Counted from the first letter of the stretch, positions 1-12,680 are shown. The stretch is 64,000 nt of DNA from Isoetes taiwanensis (GCA_021234155.1 JAJEKV010000018.1:20631252-20695251); one strand, 5' to 3'. Notes: generated by a model from the sequence alone, not told the origin. Program-made: numbers and translations.

Positions 1-1500
1 CTCATGAAGCGGATCCGTGTATGACCGAATGGTTTCAACCATGTCCTTATTTCCAACCACGGATATAGGTTTCATTCCAAGCAAAGATAGCCCCTCGAGA
101 GAAACAGGCCATTCATGTACCACTTTCGCATACAATTTGATCTTCCTCGACCAAGATGGTTATGAAGTAAATTGATAACTCTTGGCGGGATAGGGAATTC
201 TATGTATAGGACCCGGTCGCACCATCCTTGGCGACCTTGTCCATCGATGGAACATCCTCCATAAACCTGCCCCCCTCGGGGGTTCCATCTGCTCTTGAGA
301 GATCATGAACTTGTCGAGATAATGATGCTCGCTAGACCACCACTTATCCGTCGAAATCCCGATCTTGAAATCAAAACCAAAACTATGTTGGCAAAGCTTG
401 GTGCCTTGACAAGCCAAGTCCGCACTCATGATCAAGTTCGTATATGGAGTGCATGATCTTGTTGGTGAAGTTAATATCACCGCCCATTGGGAGACGCTAT
501 TGTTTGATTGCCCGCATGCAAAAAAGACAAGGAAACTGAAAGTATCCAGTCGGTCATGTCCGGTTTCGCCTTGTACCACCGCTCTATGTCGCTTTGTCAT
601 AAAAAAGGGTGGGGTCTTGATCATATTGATGGCAAATAGTGCCACGGTCCAGTGCCGCCTCGGACCACCAAATCCCTTGTGTCCCAAAGTAACCGAAATG
701 GAGCTATCGTGCGCCTTAAATGGGACCACCCCCATCCAAGCTTCCTTTCGAATTGCCGCCATAGCACGTTCGTGGAAAGGAAGGGTTTTTGACGTGCGCT
801 TGACTTGGTGTTGATGTAGGGTTGACATAGACGGTTCAATTCCTTCATGTCTTCCTCATCAAGGGCAGCCTTTTCCTTGTAATAAGCAAAATCATGGTAT
901 TCATTAGATGCAACGTTGCGAACTCCGTGATGCCTTCTTCCCTAACGACGCCGCCGCTTTAGGACTGTGGCATAATCCTTTAGATCCCCGCAATTTAGAA
1001 CTCCCCGGTCTTCCTCGGCCAGATTGTTCCCTCAAGATTTTGCCTTGTAGGTCAAAGCGTTTCTTTGTCCGCGAGGCCCTGTATCCTCTTCATGAACTGC
1101 TTGTCAAACAACTTGGGGTCGGGCCTGCTTGGAAATTCTCCATTCTTTGTCCTTCGGCTTGCCTCTTGTCCATTGAGCCCATATGTCGATCCATTTCTCC
1201 CGTAACCCTCGATTGCTAAGAATGAGGTCATATTGGTCCGAGAGAGAGACTCCTGCCTTTCCTTGGTGTTCTCTTCTTCTTCTCCTCTTCTTCCTCTCCC
1301 TCGTCATCTTCCGTCCCTCCAGTAAACATATCTGCATAGTTTCTCAAAGGTCTTCCACTTATCCGGGAGCCTGTTTCCTTTAGGACGCTGAGGACAACCC
1401 AATGCTTTCCACTTTGTTGCCTGGCGTGTATGATCTGTCGATCGGGATAAAGGGCTGCATTCGGACAATGTACCAATGTCGAGCATGAAAGTATCTACAA
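1..1500. other. No supported gene
   Basis: The longest frame is a 222-codon minus-strand one (160-828) with no recognisable motif. The stretch is unusually poor in CAG and CTG (eight in the first kilobase by my reading). Confidence 0.5.
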
Positions 1501-1528
1501 ACACCCGGAAATAAACGGTAAATAAGTA

Positions 1529-2070
1529 GCCCGGGGTTTCTCGACTCGCCGAGTCGAGAAAGTCCCTTGAATGTCTAATTTTTTTTTTACTTCTACTTTC
1601 TCGGTTTTCTCGAAATCGAGAAAGCTCAGATCCTTTTGATTTTACGCATTACCACGGCTTTCATTCGCTCGGCGGTCGAAACCCGATGATAATCGGCAAA
1701 TGTTGATGGTATGTTCGCAGTCGAAAAGTCCCATTTAATGTCTAATTTTATCGGCTAAGGTTTTCTCGACTCATGAATGAAAGCTCCTTTGATTTTTCTT
1801 TACTGGCTTTCTGACCAAGGAAGTCGAAACCCCAAAGGATAATCGGCAAATGTTGGGATGGCGGGGCTTTCTCGACTTCGCCGGTGAAAGTCCCATTCAA
1901 TGTCTAATTTTCTTTTTCGCGGCTAAAGGTTTTCTCGGGAAGTCGAGAAAGCCCACATCCTTTTTTGATTTTTCATTTTCCGGGGTTTTCTTTCGAAATG
2001 AGTGAAAACCCCTGATAATCGTCGGCAAATGTTAGATGGCGGGGGCTTTCTCTCGACTTCGCTGTCGAAT
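1529..2070. repeat. Tandem array of about 165-bp units with TCTCGA dyads
   Basis: AGTCCC(A)TT.AATGTCTAATTTT recurs at 1561, 1727 and 1889, with a further start near 2065. TCGGCAAATGTT words follow at the same spacing. Dyads such as TTCTCGACTC-GCC-GAGTCGAGAA begin units. There is no coding sense; short frames on both strands are chance products. Confidence 0.8.
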
Positions 2071-2099
2071 GGAAAGATTCAGAGTTATTTACCTTACGT

Positions 2100-3750
2100 G
2101 GCTGCGGCTTCATTTTGCTGGTTCTCCGGCATAATCTTTGGCCGATTCGGTTGCTTTCGCTCTCCTAGAAAGAACTCTGCACTCTCGCTGGCGCATATCT
2201 ATCCTTGATCCTTGCGGCACCTCCTTCTCCGCTCTACAATACTTGAGCGCCCCTAATCGAATCTTTGACCGTCTACAACCGAACCGGGCGTCTTTTCCCT
2301 TGAGATCTTCCTCGGACTTCCATTTGAACAACTCACTGTCGCCGACCGCTAAAAGGTATGACATCCGGGCATTGGATGCATTCGAGAATGATGTCGCACC
2401 ATCGAGGTTGAATCTCCGGCATGTGTCTTTGGATTAAATTCCCTCGTGGTTGAACAAGAACAAGGCATCTCCCGTGCAAACCTTCCGTAGTCTAATGTCC
2501 AAAGGCGGCTTGTGATATTCCCAACGGATAATAATGAGCTAGACGCTCCATTTTACGGTGCCCCCTCTATGAGAAATCCTGATCATCATCCGGATCGAGG
2601 TTTGGGAGTCGACCATATCTTCGTCTCCTTCGTCATCCGACTCCTCCGTGTGGTGTCATCATCCCCATCTTTGTTTTTGGTGGACTTTTTGTGTATGAAC
2701 CACAACATTCCCCACCGCGAGTGTTGTAGAGTCTTCACCCGGTAGAAGTGAAGCTTCCCGTATTGAACGTTTTTCCCGACTCGAAATCTCCATACCAAGC
2801 TCCACGGATGTTAGGGTTCCTACCTCCTTCATCCCTTCGAGATCCTTCCACCCAAGGTTCCGACAATTTAAAAGCGCCCCCTTTTGGTGCCCTTAGCCTT
2901 GCTCATGGAAGAGTGAGAATAATTTGAAACCCTAATTTTTTGGTGCGATAGAACTTACTCTTCTGGCAAATTCCTCGACATGTAGTGTTAAATGCTTCGA
3001 ATCTGGCGCAGAGACGGAGAGCACAACACCGATTTTCTTGTACTTGTCTCCTGAGCTCTTCTTGTCCCTTTGGTGTAGAAAACAGATCTTTCTCCTTCCC
3101 ACTTTGTCGATACCTCGACATACCACCAGAATCTGCCCATTTGTTTCAAGAAGCTCTGTCTCAAATCCCTCGATGATGAAGAATGGAGTTCGCCGGTGAT
3201 CACCAGTGAGTCCGAGGTGAATCTTTGCAAGAAGAAAGGATGGATCGGGTAAGGTATTCGACAAAGAAAAAAAAGCCTCGAGCTCACAGGGGTGTTTGTC
3301 TTCTTCTTCTTCTTTGCCGGCGTAAGCATCCCCTCCGGCGCCAACTTCTTGACTGAGTCATTTCTATATGCCCTCTCATCCTCTTAGGACTTTCTCACGT
3401 AAATTAAGTTTCCTCCGGCGTTGTGAGTTTTAGGACTCATGTAAAAAAGATCGGGCGTGTTCTTTAATTTGAAGTTAAGGACATGCAATCATTTATGAAA
3501 AAGCGGGCTAAAGTACGTACGCCGGGCTTAGCCCTACCAAACACTATTTCAAATTGAATCACATCAAGGGACTAAGTGAGTGGAGCGTAGTTTATCTTCC
3601 TCCGGCGGCATTGGGGAACTTCGAGGTCGGAGGGATCATCGGCCCCAGCAGCGACTTCCCGAATGGCGCCACGCGACGCCGTAAGTAAAGTAACAACGCC
3701 TTTGCATATGTGTGTTTTTTCCCCGACCGGCCCTATTGCAAGCGCTTGAA
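2100..3750. other. No supported gene; mixed frames on the minus strand
   Basis: A minus frame at 2932-3264 reads plausibly (ETNGQILVVCRGIDKVGRRK, DSKHLTLHVEEFARRV) and may be part of an unknown transposon protein, but neighbouring frames overlap it and no family was recognised. Confidence 0.35.
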
Positions 3751-3829
3751 TTGATCGATGAGCACCCGAGCTAAGGTAGGAAGTTTTAGGAGCCGCTGCA
3801 TAATCGAATCTCCTACACGCGGGCGCACC

Positions 3830-3968
3830 ATGGAAAGGGATACTGAGAATCGCAGCGATACGGTAATAGATGCTAATACACTCTTGAAGAGACCCCGTAA
3901 GAAGCAAAAGACTGCAGGTGAGGCTGCGGGATCCGTGGATACAAGCAAGGGCGGGAATTACCGAAGAG
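3830..3968 (+). other. Possible orphan first exon with a nuclear localisation signal
   Basis: ATG at 3830 opens MERDTENRSDTVIDANTLL then KRPRKKQKTAGEAAG and runs to a strong donor (GAAGAG then GTGAGTTT). The KRPRKKQK run is a classic basic nuclear signal. No matching acceptor or second exon was found before the satellite at 4.3 kb. It could be a gene fragment captured by a transposon or chance. Confidence 0.3.
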
Positions 3969-4284
3969 GTGAGTTTCAGAGATGCCTATGTTATTTCGCT
4001 TGTAGAACATGCCGTATGTGTTTAAATAATGGAACTCATTGATAAGCTCGACCGATTGATGTTTTTCTTGTCCAGATTTCGGCGAGATGATTTACTCTAG
4101 GTTGAGAGATGCCTAAGAAGGAAACATTGATCGGGGTAAAGAAATGCCTTTGTTTTAGGTGTGTTTTTCCATGGACTCTGCACTTGGAATGTTGTACATA
4201 GATGGGGCTAGGACTAAGGCCCGTGAGATGCGGTTCAAATGCATCCTCTTGTAGTTAATGGGGAGGGGCCCCTCCCACCTCGTC

Positions 4285-5700
4285 CAAACCACTCCTCTTC
4301 TAATATTCGAGGAAGATGGTTCGGGGAGAGTGGCCCGCATGGCTAGAGGCACTTGGGACTAAAACGAGAATAGAAAGTGCAAGTGCCTGTAGAGAATGCA
4401 AGCCTTGGCTTCCTCTGCGGTTTCCCCTGGTTAGTTGTAGAGGCCTCCACGATTCGGAGCCCCTCCCCGCGCACTATTCGACGAAGATGGTTCAAGGAGA
4501 GTGACTCGACCGGGTCGAGGCCACTTGCTACCGGAACGTGAGAATTAGGCGCCTAAAGGGATTCTCGACTTATGAAGTCGAGAATGCCAAGCCCTCTGTC
4601 CCCATTCGCTCGCGAAGTCGAGAATGCCTTGGCCATCCGAACCCTGTTAGTACATGGAGTCTTGGGTTGGGTAAGGCATTCAATTCTTTGAGAATGCATC
4701 TGACAGTTCGCGGAATGCATGCATACCGCGACCACGGGGAGAGAATGGGTTGCCCCTAAGAGTTGGCTGACAAGAAAAACACTTCCTTCGCCAATCCTCA
4801 GGAAGATAGAAGGAGAGTGTTTAAGACTCTTCGCTAAAGCCAGCTCTTAGAGTGCGCAGAGTTCTCGACGTTTTCGACTCGCAGTCGAAAGCAGCGACAA
4901 CCTCATGGTTGATGCCAGAAGGCCTCCACCAATCGAGGCCCATCCCCTTAAAATATTCACTAAGATGGTTAGAAGGAGACGGTCTTTGATTGGGTAGAGG
5001 CCACCGCGACCACAATGAGGAGAATTGGGTTGCCTAGCAGTTAGTCTCCAGACAAATCAAAACCACTTCCCGCCCATGATGTCCGAGAAGATAGAAAGAG
5101 TGGTTGAGACCGCCTCTGCCGAACGGCTTCGGAGTGCACTAGAACTGCGTTTCTCGACTCCACGAAGGCGACCAACAACTTCGTGGTTGGCACAGCGAGG
5201 CCTCCCACCCGGTCGAGCCCGGTCCTCTTCGCAATATTCGATGAGCATGGTTCAAGGAGAGTGGCACCGGGCGGGTGGAGGCACCAGGATCGGCACAAAG
5301 AGCCATTGGCGGTATCACATTCTCGACTCGCGAATGAGAAAGCCGCCAGCACCAGCGATGGTTGGTCGCCGAGGCCTCCACCCGATTGAACCCGGTCCTG
5401 CTGCAATATTCCATGAGCATGTGGTTGAAGGAGAGTGGCTCGACCGGGTGGAGGCACCTCATGACCGCACAAAGAGCCATTGGCGGAGTCACATTCTCGA
5501 CTCACAGTCCAGAAGGTTCAACAGGTTCTAAAGAATGTGAAGACATTGGGTGTCAGGGTCTCGGTCATGAAGTCGAAATCCCTCAACCTGCCAACGGTCG
5601 AGTGTACCTCCCTCTTCTCGCCAAGTCGAGAAGTTCTCGACTTCGCGAGAGGAGGAAGAAGGCCCACTTCCTTCCTTTTGGCTAAAGCTGAAGTATTCTC
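4285..5700. repeat. Second tandem array, about 170-bp units, with the same dyad motif
   Basis: ATATTCGA.GAAGATGGTTC followed by AGGAGAGTGGC and CGGGT.GAGG recurs near 4300, 4472, 4952, 5234 and 5406. The two clear neighbouring spacings are 170 and 172 bp. Perfect dyads occur, for example ATTCTCGACTT-ATG-AAGTCGAGAAT at about 4560-4585. Frames across it (up to 168 codons) follow the repeat period and look non-coding. Confidence 0.78.
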
Positions 5701-6654
5701 AACTTCGCCACTCCCTCTCGCATGTCTCCTGCAGCGGGATTTGCCGTGAGTTAGAAATGGAGATTACGTGAAGCAATTCCTATTCTGAATTCTTCTTTGG
5801 GAGAAAGACATTCCTAGTTATTTTACATTAATGCTCGCAATATCTTACTTCTAACACCGGTCTCGATGATTTCTCTCTCTCGGTTGCTTGCTACTATAAC
5901 CACTATTCTCACTTGTGCATGTACAATGTATTCAATTCAACCACAAGCAAGAAAAAAAGATAACAAAAAACAAAAACAATACAAAGATTATTAAGATTAA
6001 TGAGAAAAACAGAGAAAAGTGGAGAACAAGATGAGAAAAAGTGGAGAACAAGACAGGAAAAATGAGATTAAAAAAGGGTATGATATTACAAAAACATACC
6101 CGAAGATTTGCCGGATGAGGAGGAGGCTTGAGCTTGATTCCATGTGGGTATAGTCGTTGACAAAGCGTGAATAAGGATTTGTCTGGTCAGAAATTGTATC
6201 GTGGATTAATAAGAGCCTCTAACAAATTTAATATAAGAAAAAAAATGCACTAAAAGACTTACGAAAAACTAAAAGCTAAAAAAGGGCCTCACTTTCTTCT
6301 CGGAAGCAGGCTCGGGCAGAACAATGAACTGCTTGAGAACCCAACAATTGGGAAGCTGTCCTCGGATCACGACCAAAATTTCTTTGTCATACAAGATGGC
6401 ACCGAATCGCCGGTTCGATCGATGCCGTCGGGTAAAGCTGGCCTAAGGAAACAGGGAGCTCAAGAGTGATCGAGAAAATCGGGGAGGAAGAATGGTCGGG
6501 GAGAGGAAGAGGGTGCAAGCACTGGCTGCACCCTGGAACCTCGTAAAAGTGCAAATAATATACTGCCACGTGTGGGCCATGCCCTCCATGACGTGTAAAG
6601 GCGGATTAATGGACGGGTTATCGCGGTTTCACCTCTCCGGAGGTTTCACGTGGC

Positions 6655-6930
6655 TATGCCAAGATATGAAAGGGTTGGTTATATGTTTATATATGTTATC
6701 TTATGTATTTAATAAGGTTTCAATGGTTGAATAGTATCAATGGTATATATGGTTACAATGTTCACATATGGTTTAGAATGAGTGTGGTTGTATGCTTTAA
6801 TATGGTTATATGATTTTAGTTAATATGGTTGTATGATTTAATATGGTTATATTTAATATGTTTGTATGGTTTTATATGGTTCATATGGTCATATTTGTGG
6901 TGTTTGGGGCTATATGGTTTTAATGTGAGC
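6655..6930. repeat. Degenerate TATGGTTA/ATATGGTT simple repeat
   Basis: The words ATATGGTTATA, GTATGGTTTT, TATGGTT and close variants repeat irregularly across the block. No unit length is strictly kept. Confidence 0.75.
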
Positions 6931-6956
6931 TTTTTCATTCGAGGGGAGCATGTGAG

Positions 6957-9838
6957 ATGAGTAAAATGGAGCCGGGGAAGTCCAAAGGAGGCCATTGCCC
7001 TAGGCTCCAATGGAGGAGGATGGGTTGCCTTTTGTTGCACCCTTGCAACGAGGGCCAGTATTTGCTTGAGGGCATAATAACTGCAGTTGATCCATTTGAT
7101 AGTGTGAATGATGAGAGGTGGGGAGATGAACATCTTGGAGTTGGCATTGTGAAGCTTCTTATCGAAGTTGATACTATCATGTCCCGGGGAAGCTCTAGTG
7201 ATTGCATTGTGTGCTCGGAGGCTGCTGGAGTCCCAAGCTCGGTTGAGATGGCCAATTAGATTTATTACACACAAGAATGGTGATACTCTAGAATGCCCTC
7301 TTGAACTACACACCCCAAGGCCCACCCAAGGCCATGTGGAAGATTTGGTGGTCGATGAGCATCCTTTGATCACAAGGAAGAGACGCTATGTCTTTCATAA
7401 AAAGGTACCAAAAGGTGCCCAAGAGGCCTAGAAGTGACAAATATTTAGAAAGGATGGAAAGTATGGCACCAACCAAAGAAAACACGGAGGCAATTAGGGG
7501 ACAAGAGTGTTGCAACCTAGATTGCCTGTGCATTACAATGTGGATGACCTCGTCTTGAGATAAGGTCCCAATACATTGGACAGCTTCAAAAAGATAGGAT
7601 TAATTTCATTTACTCCTTGTGTAGGAATTCGGCTATGATGAAAACACGGGGCTGTACTTTATATATCAATTGAGGGGAATGAAGGTATGTATGAGAGCAT
7701 TGAGATGGATTCTTGGGGTGAGCAAGTCTTCATTTTACGAATCTGGGGAGCAGGTTAGAAAAGGGCACACTTTGTTCCAACATGGTAATGCACTCACTTT
7801 GAAACCTAGAGCAAATACTCTAAAGGCCATTGCGGTCTTGAGCTTTGTGAGATACATGTCTCAATCTATGCCCCACAAGTCGAAGGTGAACGAGCACACG
7901 GTGCGAGTGGTGCAAAGTGTTGCCACAACACTATATCCAAAAGGAGTGCCTTAAGGAGGTCAACTCCATCCTAGAAACTACCGGAGGTAGGCCTCTTTCT
8001 CAATCACATTTCAGCAAGTTATGGAGCACTCACTTCTGGGACGTGAGTGTCCTACAACACATGCCATTCTCAAAGTGCAACACTTGCATTCAACTCAAGG
8101 ATACACTTGCATCAACCTACAATAGAGAAAGAAAGAATGGCAATTAGGGGAGCAATTTGCGCATCACCAAAGGGACCAAATATCATGTAGACAGGTTGTA
8201 TTGGCGGTGGAGAACATTTTCTCGAGATGCAATGGGACAAATTTTTGTGTATAATTCATGATAAGATGGACCAACACAAGACTTTCTTGCCAAAGCTAGA
8301 TCCTTTACCCAAAAGCGTTGTCAAAACGCCGGATGAAAGTAAGTCTGGTGTATTAACACATGGTCATGGAACTGGAACATATGGTCATTTTGTGCTTGAT
8401 CTATGGAGAGATGATCCAAACTTCCATGTGAGCTCTATTTTCAAGTGCTTGAGAACACTAGAGAAAGGATCGATAGAAGGGAGGAGGTATTCCCCTTGGC
8501 ACCCATTTTGAGGCTTTGATGGATGATCAACCGCTTTGTTACCAAAGGCGGATAAAAAGCTCACATCCAAGGTGCCTAGTGAATCAAGGAGGACTTGGGA
8601 TGATTTCCCCTTACTAGAGAAATCAACGCACGAGGAGCTATGTGTTCGATTGGACAAGCTGTTAGAAAGAAAACAAGAATAGATGGATGTTTGGGGCAAT
8701 GTCATACTTGGCAGCCAGATGGGAGTATTCAAAGTTGTGAAAGTGGGATTCATGATGGTTGGGCATACGCATGATGATATTGATGGATTCTTTGGAACTT
8801 TCTCCACCAAGCTCAAGAGAAAAAACGGACCACTCTCCCTCTGAACTAATGGATGTGTTTGAGAGCTGCATTGACCCCAACCCAATGGCTTTCTTGATGG
8901 ATGAGGTTGCAGATTGGAAATCATTTGTAGAAGGATACTTGCTAGATGGCAAGGACCGGTTGACGAGACACACAAAGCCACTTCAATTCAAGTTTTGGGT
9001 TGGGGATGGAATACCAATCATGCAATATAAGTGGAGACCAGGTGACAAGTTGTGGATGCACTGCACAAGGTATCGAAGTTGTGGCAAAGGGTCTTTTCTT
9101 TGGTGAAGTTCTCATTCCTAAAGGGCAGCCAAAACCACTACCTCCCTTCAAGACAGGTCAAAGACTCTAGCCAACCGGGTGAAGGGCATCAAGGATTACA
9201 TAACGCTTGGGATGATGTTCAAAATGGAAAGCACACCTCCACTCTTAAGAAAAATCAAAATGGACTCCCCTAATCAAATCTGGGAGAAAGTTGTAACATG
9301 CTTAGAAAGCGACCATGTGGGAGGGAGCTAAGAGACGGGTTCTTGCCCGAGAGTCAAGATGGGAGGGTTCTCAGGTGCAAGCACGTCTAAGAATGCTCAC
9401 TTGGGTCCCAAGTGGTTTGTGGGAAGTAAGGCCTCAAAGCCGAAGTGGTTTGATCTTCCCCGTGGGATCCCTTTGAGGACATCAAGGAAGGATACTTTGT
9501 GCTAGTAAGGCCCGATGATGAGGATGTCCCAATATGGTTAGGGTGGCACTCTCGATGTGACCACCACTATGCCCGATGGAGAGGAGTTAAGTCCCGGATT
9601 CCAAATTCAATATTGGGAGCCCATTGGGAGGCACAAGAAGGGCAACTTGAAGGAGCAATACACCGACTGGAGAAGAAGTGGAGGCCAAATTATCTTGACC
9701 CTCAAAGGAGGGAATTTTGGTGGAGTGTGTGGTATGGTCATATCCAAGTTCTCACATTGCAAAAGACAACACACACAAGATCCCAAGAAAGGAGATGGAC
9801 AAGGCCATGAGCAACCTCCATGCTATATCATTGTATGA
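6957..9838 (+). pseudogene. Relic of a transposase-like gene with a VGHTHDDID motif (DUF7869-type)
   Basis: Pieces of one long coding sequence follow each other in changing frames: RRYVFHKKVPKGA (7380), RGMKVCMRALRWILGVSKSS (about 7675), LQHMPFSKCNTCIQLKDTLA (about 8050), FLCIIHDKMDQHKTFLPKLD (8240), GVLTHGHGTGTYGHFVLDLW (8347), FKVVKVGFMMVGHTHDDID (about 8730-8785), and YFVLVRPDDEDVPIWLG (about 9490-9545). The IxDxMDQ, HG and VGHTHxDID boxes in this order match a widespread eukaryotic family (DUF7869) that I take, as inference, to be RNase H-like and transposon-borne. At least five frame changes and some stops make it non-functional as sequenced. Many small indels fit either decay or poor base accuracy. 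Confidence 0.6.
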
Positions 9839-9839
9839 G

Positions 9840-12000
9840 GGTGCATAATATTGAGAAGTTTGAAAACTTTCTCAACTAGTGGTTTGTAAAATTTATGAGG
9901 AAAACAAGTAACCCAATTCTATGTGTGTCATGTGTAATTCTATTCAAGCAATCAATTCAGAAATTTCTTTTATGGTGTGTGAGTCCCATTTTCAGTCCGA
10001 GTCCCAAAATTCAAGATTTGTCCCACTTTAATTAAATACGACTTTACAACATGAAATGGCATGAGGCAGCATGCAAAAATTATTCAAAGATGAACCCTTT
10101 CAAGATCAAAAGATTATTTATAATCTAGAAAACATTCTGTCAAAATGCATCGAAGCATAAACTTTCTTGCAAATCATTTTGATGCAACATATCAATTTTG
10201 CTTCTTCAAGATGAAAGTGTTTCCTTAAAATTAGATGAATTCATTAATATAGCCAGACCACATCTATAACCAAAGGTGCAGTTCTTCAACATGGAAACAA
10301 AATTCTAATTGATGCATAGGCATGTGATGGCTATGTGACGATAGAGCTACTAGATTCTAACCACTGATAGCTTTGCTTCAAATGCATTTTTAGGACTCTA
10401 TAGACACAAAATACATGCAAGATAATGCCACATAAAGGGTGGAAAAGGTATGAAGTACCTCTTCTTTTATCATACTCATCATCATGCATGTAACTTTTGC
10501 AGATTGAAGTCCCAGATGCCCCATACTTTCCTGATATTTATAGACATAAAATGCAGAATAAACTGAATATCATGAAAAGGATTAAAGATATAGCACTTCT
10601 AATCTCTCCATGGCTATAGTATACAGCTTGCCTAACTGTTGGCTTTGACACTTGTTTTATCCAAGCAACATATCCAAGAAGCAAGAACTTCATCCAACAT
10701 ATTATAACAATATCGTAAAGGAACAATAAACATACGATGGTCTTAAGCCCTGTATTTTGATGAATCATCAGAGAATTGCAGAGGCTACCAACTATGGCAC
10801 GTTTCTTACACAAATTCTATTGCCTTGTGCTAGATAATTTTGATCCAATTTGGATAATTATTTGATCAGCGAAGAAAAAATAACTGTTTTATGACTATCA
10901 ATGTAGCTATCAAAGCCTACAGAAACAACCTTTTGTATTCAGGTTTAAAGCAACTTCTTTATGCCATTCCTATTAGTTTATTAACTCTAATAAACCATAT
11001 CCATTCTTAATATACAAAGTTGTGTGCCTTATATACAAAGCAAAGAATCCCCATAAGAAAAGAGGCATGAAGTTCGCCTTACAATTAAACCCAATTTGGT
11101 AGAATTTGGAGATGAGATGCACTACATGTTGGTGCGCTGTTAGATGGCAATAGTACCTACATGTTGGTGGAGAGACATTGCCAATTCAACAGTTTGGAAT
11201 AGCAACAGTGCCGCTTATAGCTTTTTTGATGCGAATTGTGAGAGCCGACATGCAAAAATCAAGCCTTACAACCAGCAAGCACAGGTTTTAGCACATGTTT
11301 GATGCTGACATGCAAAAAATGTAGCAAAGAAATCGTGGCATTAAAAATATGGAGCAATCATCACTAAGTTTGTTGCAGTTTCAAGTACGGCTGTAGTAAC
11401 TTGGCTGCGGTTCGCGAATGATCATCCTCCAGCTTCCATAAAGATACAGGTCATGACCCTGCAACACTTGGGCCTCTTCTACATACTTAAATACTCACCG
11501 CATATTTTTTTCTGTCATATGCATGGTCTAAGTAGGTCAAAGTAGCATGTTTATTTAATCTGCATTGATAATTTTCCTTTAGTTGTTTGTATATAAGTCT
11601 TTGTTTGTGCACTTTCTGCTCAAAAGCTATACACAAACACTGGTCTGATTGTAATCCTCAAAATGCAGCATCACGAAGTCAGATAACTCATGAATATTTT
11701 CTGCTGTTTGTCCTTTTCGAGAAGTCGCTGAAATAATATGACCGTTATCAGCTTTTTGAATGGGCATTGGAACCAGCACAAGATAAAATTTTAAACCAGC
11801 TTTTCTATTTTGGTTACGAGGATACAAAAGTTTGGACTCATACCAACCCCCTAAATAGTTTTGGAGTGCCAGATATGAAGGGGTGCATTTTGATTGACTG
11901 CCCCACATGCATCCTTCAAAAAGCTATTCACACTGACTTCATCTTCATCAGATTCATTCTTATGCTTTGCGTCCCATTGAAATATTTGCTGTTTTGTAAC
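9840..12000. other. AT-rich spacer, nothing recognised
   Basis: Short frames only (93 codons at most). No motif, exon pair or repeat stood out, apart from TGCAAAAA and ACATGTTGGTG words near 11,130-11,330. Confidence 0.5.
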
Positions 12001-12039
12001 GGATCCAAATACTCCTGTTTATTCTGTTCAAGCTAGTTA

Positions 12040-12207
12040 GTGTTTTTGACTCTTGTTATTTGTGGATAATTGTCTTAAGTGAAATGGAAATACCAGGGTT
12101 CAAATCCCTGGGTCTCTGATCTGTTTGATATAGCTTCATATATGGTTGAATATCATAATATTGCAGAGCAATTACCATTGGAAAAGAAGAAGAAGAAGAA
12201 GAAGAAG
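12040..12207 (+). mobile_element. Possible SINE with T-arm-like B box and (GAA)n tail
   Basis: CCAGGGTTCAAATCCCTGG is a perfect tRNA T-arm-like hairpin carrying a B-box consensus. About 90 bases later an AAGAAGAAG run (12184-12207) looks like a simple 3' tail. No clear A box or cloverleaf precedes it, so it is not called a tRNA. Confidence 0.4.
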
Positions 12208-12309
12208 AGATTTTAACGTCACGCCACAAGGCATAATGCCACATAAATTAGACACATAGACCATTAAAATAATAGAAAAGAAAACCATACTAGCAAAGAG
12301 ACTTAAGTA

Positions 12310-12680
12310 TAGACTTGCACAATACATAACTTAGTTTAGACGAGCCTAATACCCCCTTGGGGGGGTAAAGATGTAAGGGGGGTATTCGACTTGTGGGATA
12401 ACCAAGGGGTATTCGACTTGCACAATACATACCTTAGTTTAGACGAGCCTAATATCCCCTTGGGTATTCGACTTGTGCAATGCAGGTTTGAGTTTAGACA
12501 GAGTCTAATACCCCCTTTTTTGGGAATAGCAATTCCGGCAAAGGAGATTTCCCATTTTGGAGGTATTTGACTTGCTTAATATCAACCCAAAATTTGGGGT
12601 ATTCGACTTGTGGAATAACCGTGCATGTTGAAACCACAAGTCTAATACCCCTTATTCCACGAGTCTAATACCCCCTGGAA
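12310..12680. repeat. Inverted-repeat-rich minisatellite (TATTCGACTTG / CTAATACCCC)
   Basis: GACTTGCACAATACATA recurs at 12313 and 12415 and GACTTGTGCAATGCA at 12470. GGGGTATTCGACTTGT alternates with AAGTCTAATACCCC and GAGTCTAATACCCCC, which are approximate reverse complements of each other. The block has no coding sense. Confidence 0.75.

Noticed and set aside
160-828. 222-codon minus-strand frame
   Set aside because: No motif or splice context was recognised, and the surrounding sequence accuracy looks doubtful.
5025-5531. 168- and 154-codon frames over 5.0-5.5 kb on both strands
   Set aside because: They follow the 170-bp tandem repeat, overlap each other on opposite strands and show no motif.
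8385-8981. 198-codon minus-strand frame
   Set aside because: It is antisense to the VGHTHDDID transposase-like relic, whose motifs lie on the + strand.
12040-12207. A true tRNA gene at the GGTTCAAATCC hairpin
   Set aside because: No D arm, anticodon arm or acceptor stem can be paired upstream. Kept only as a SINE-like unit.
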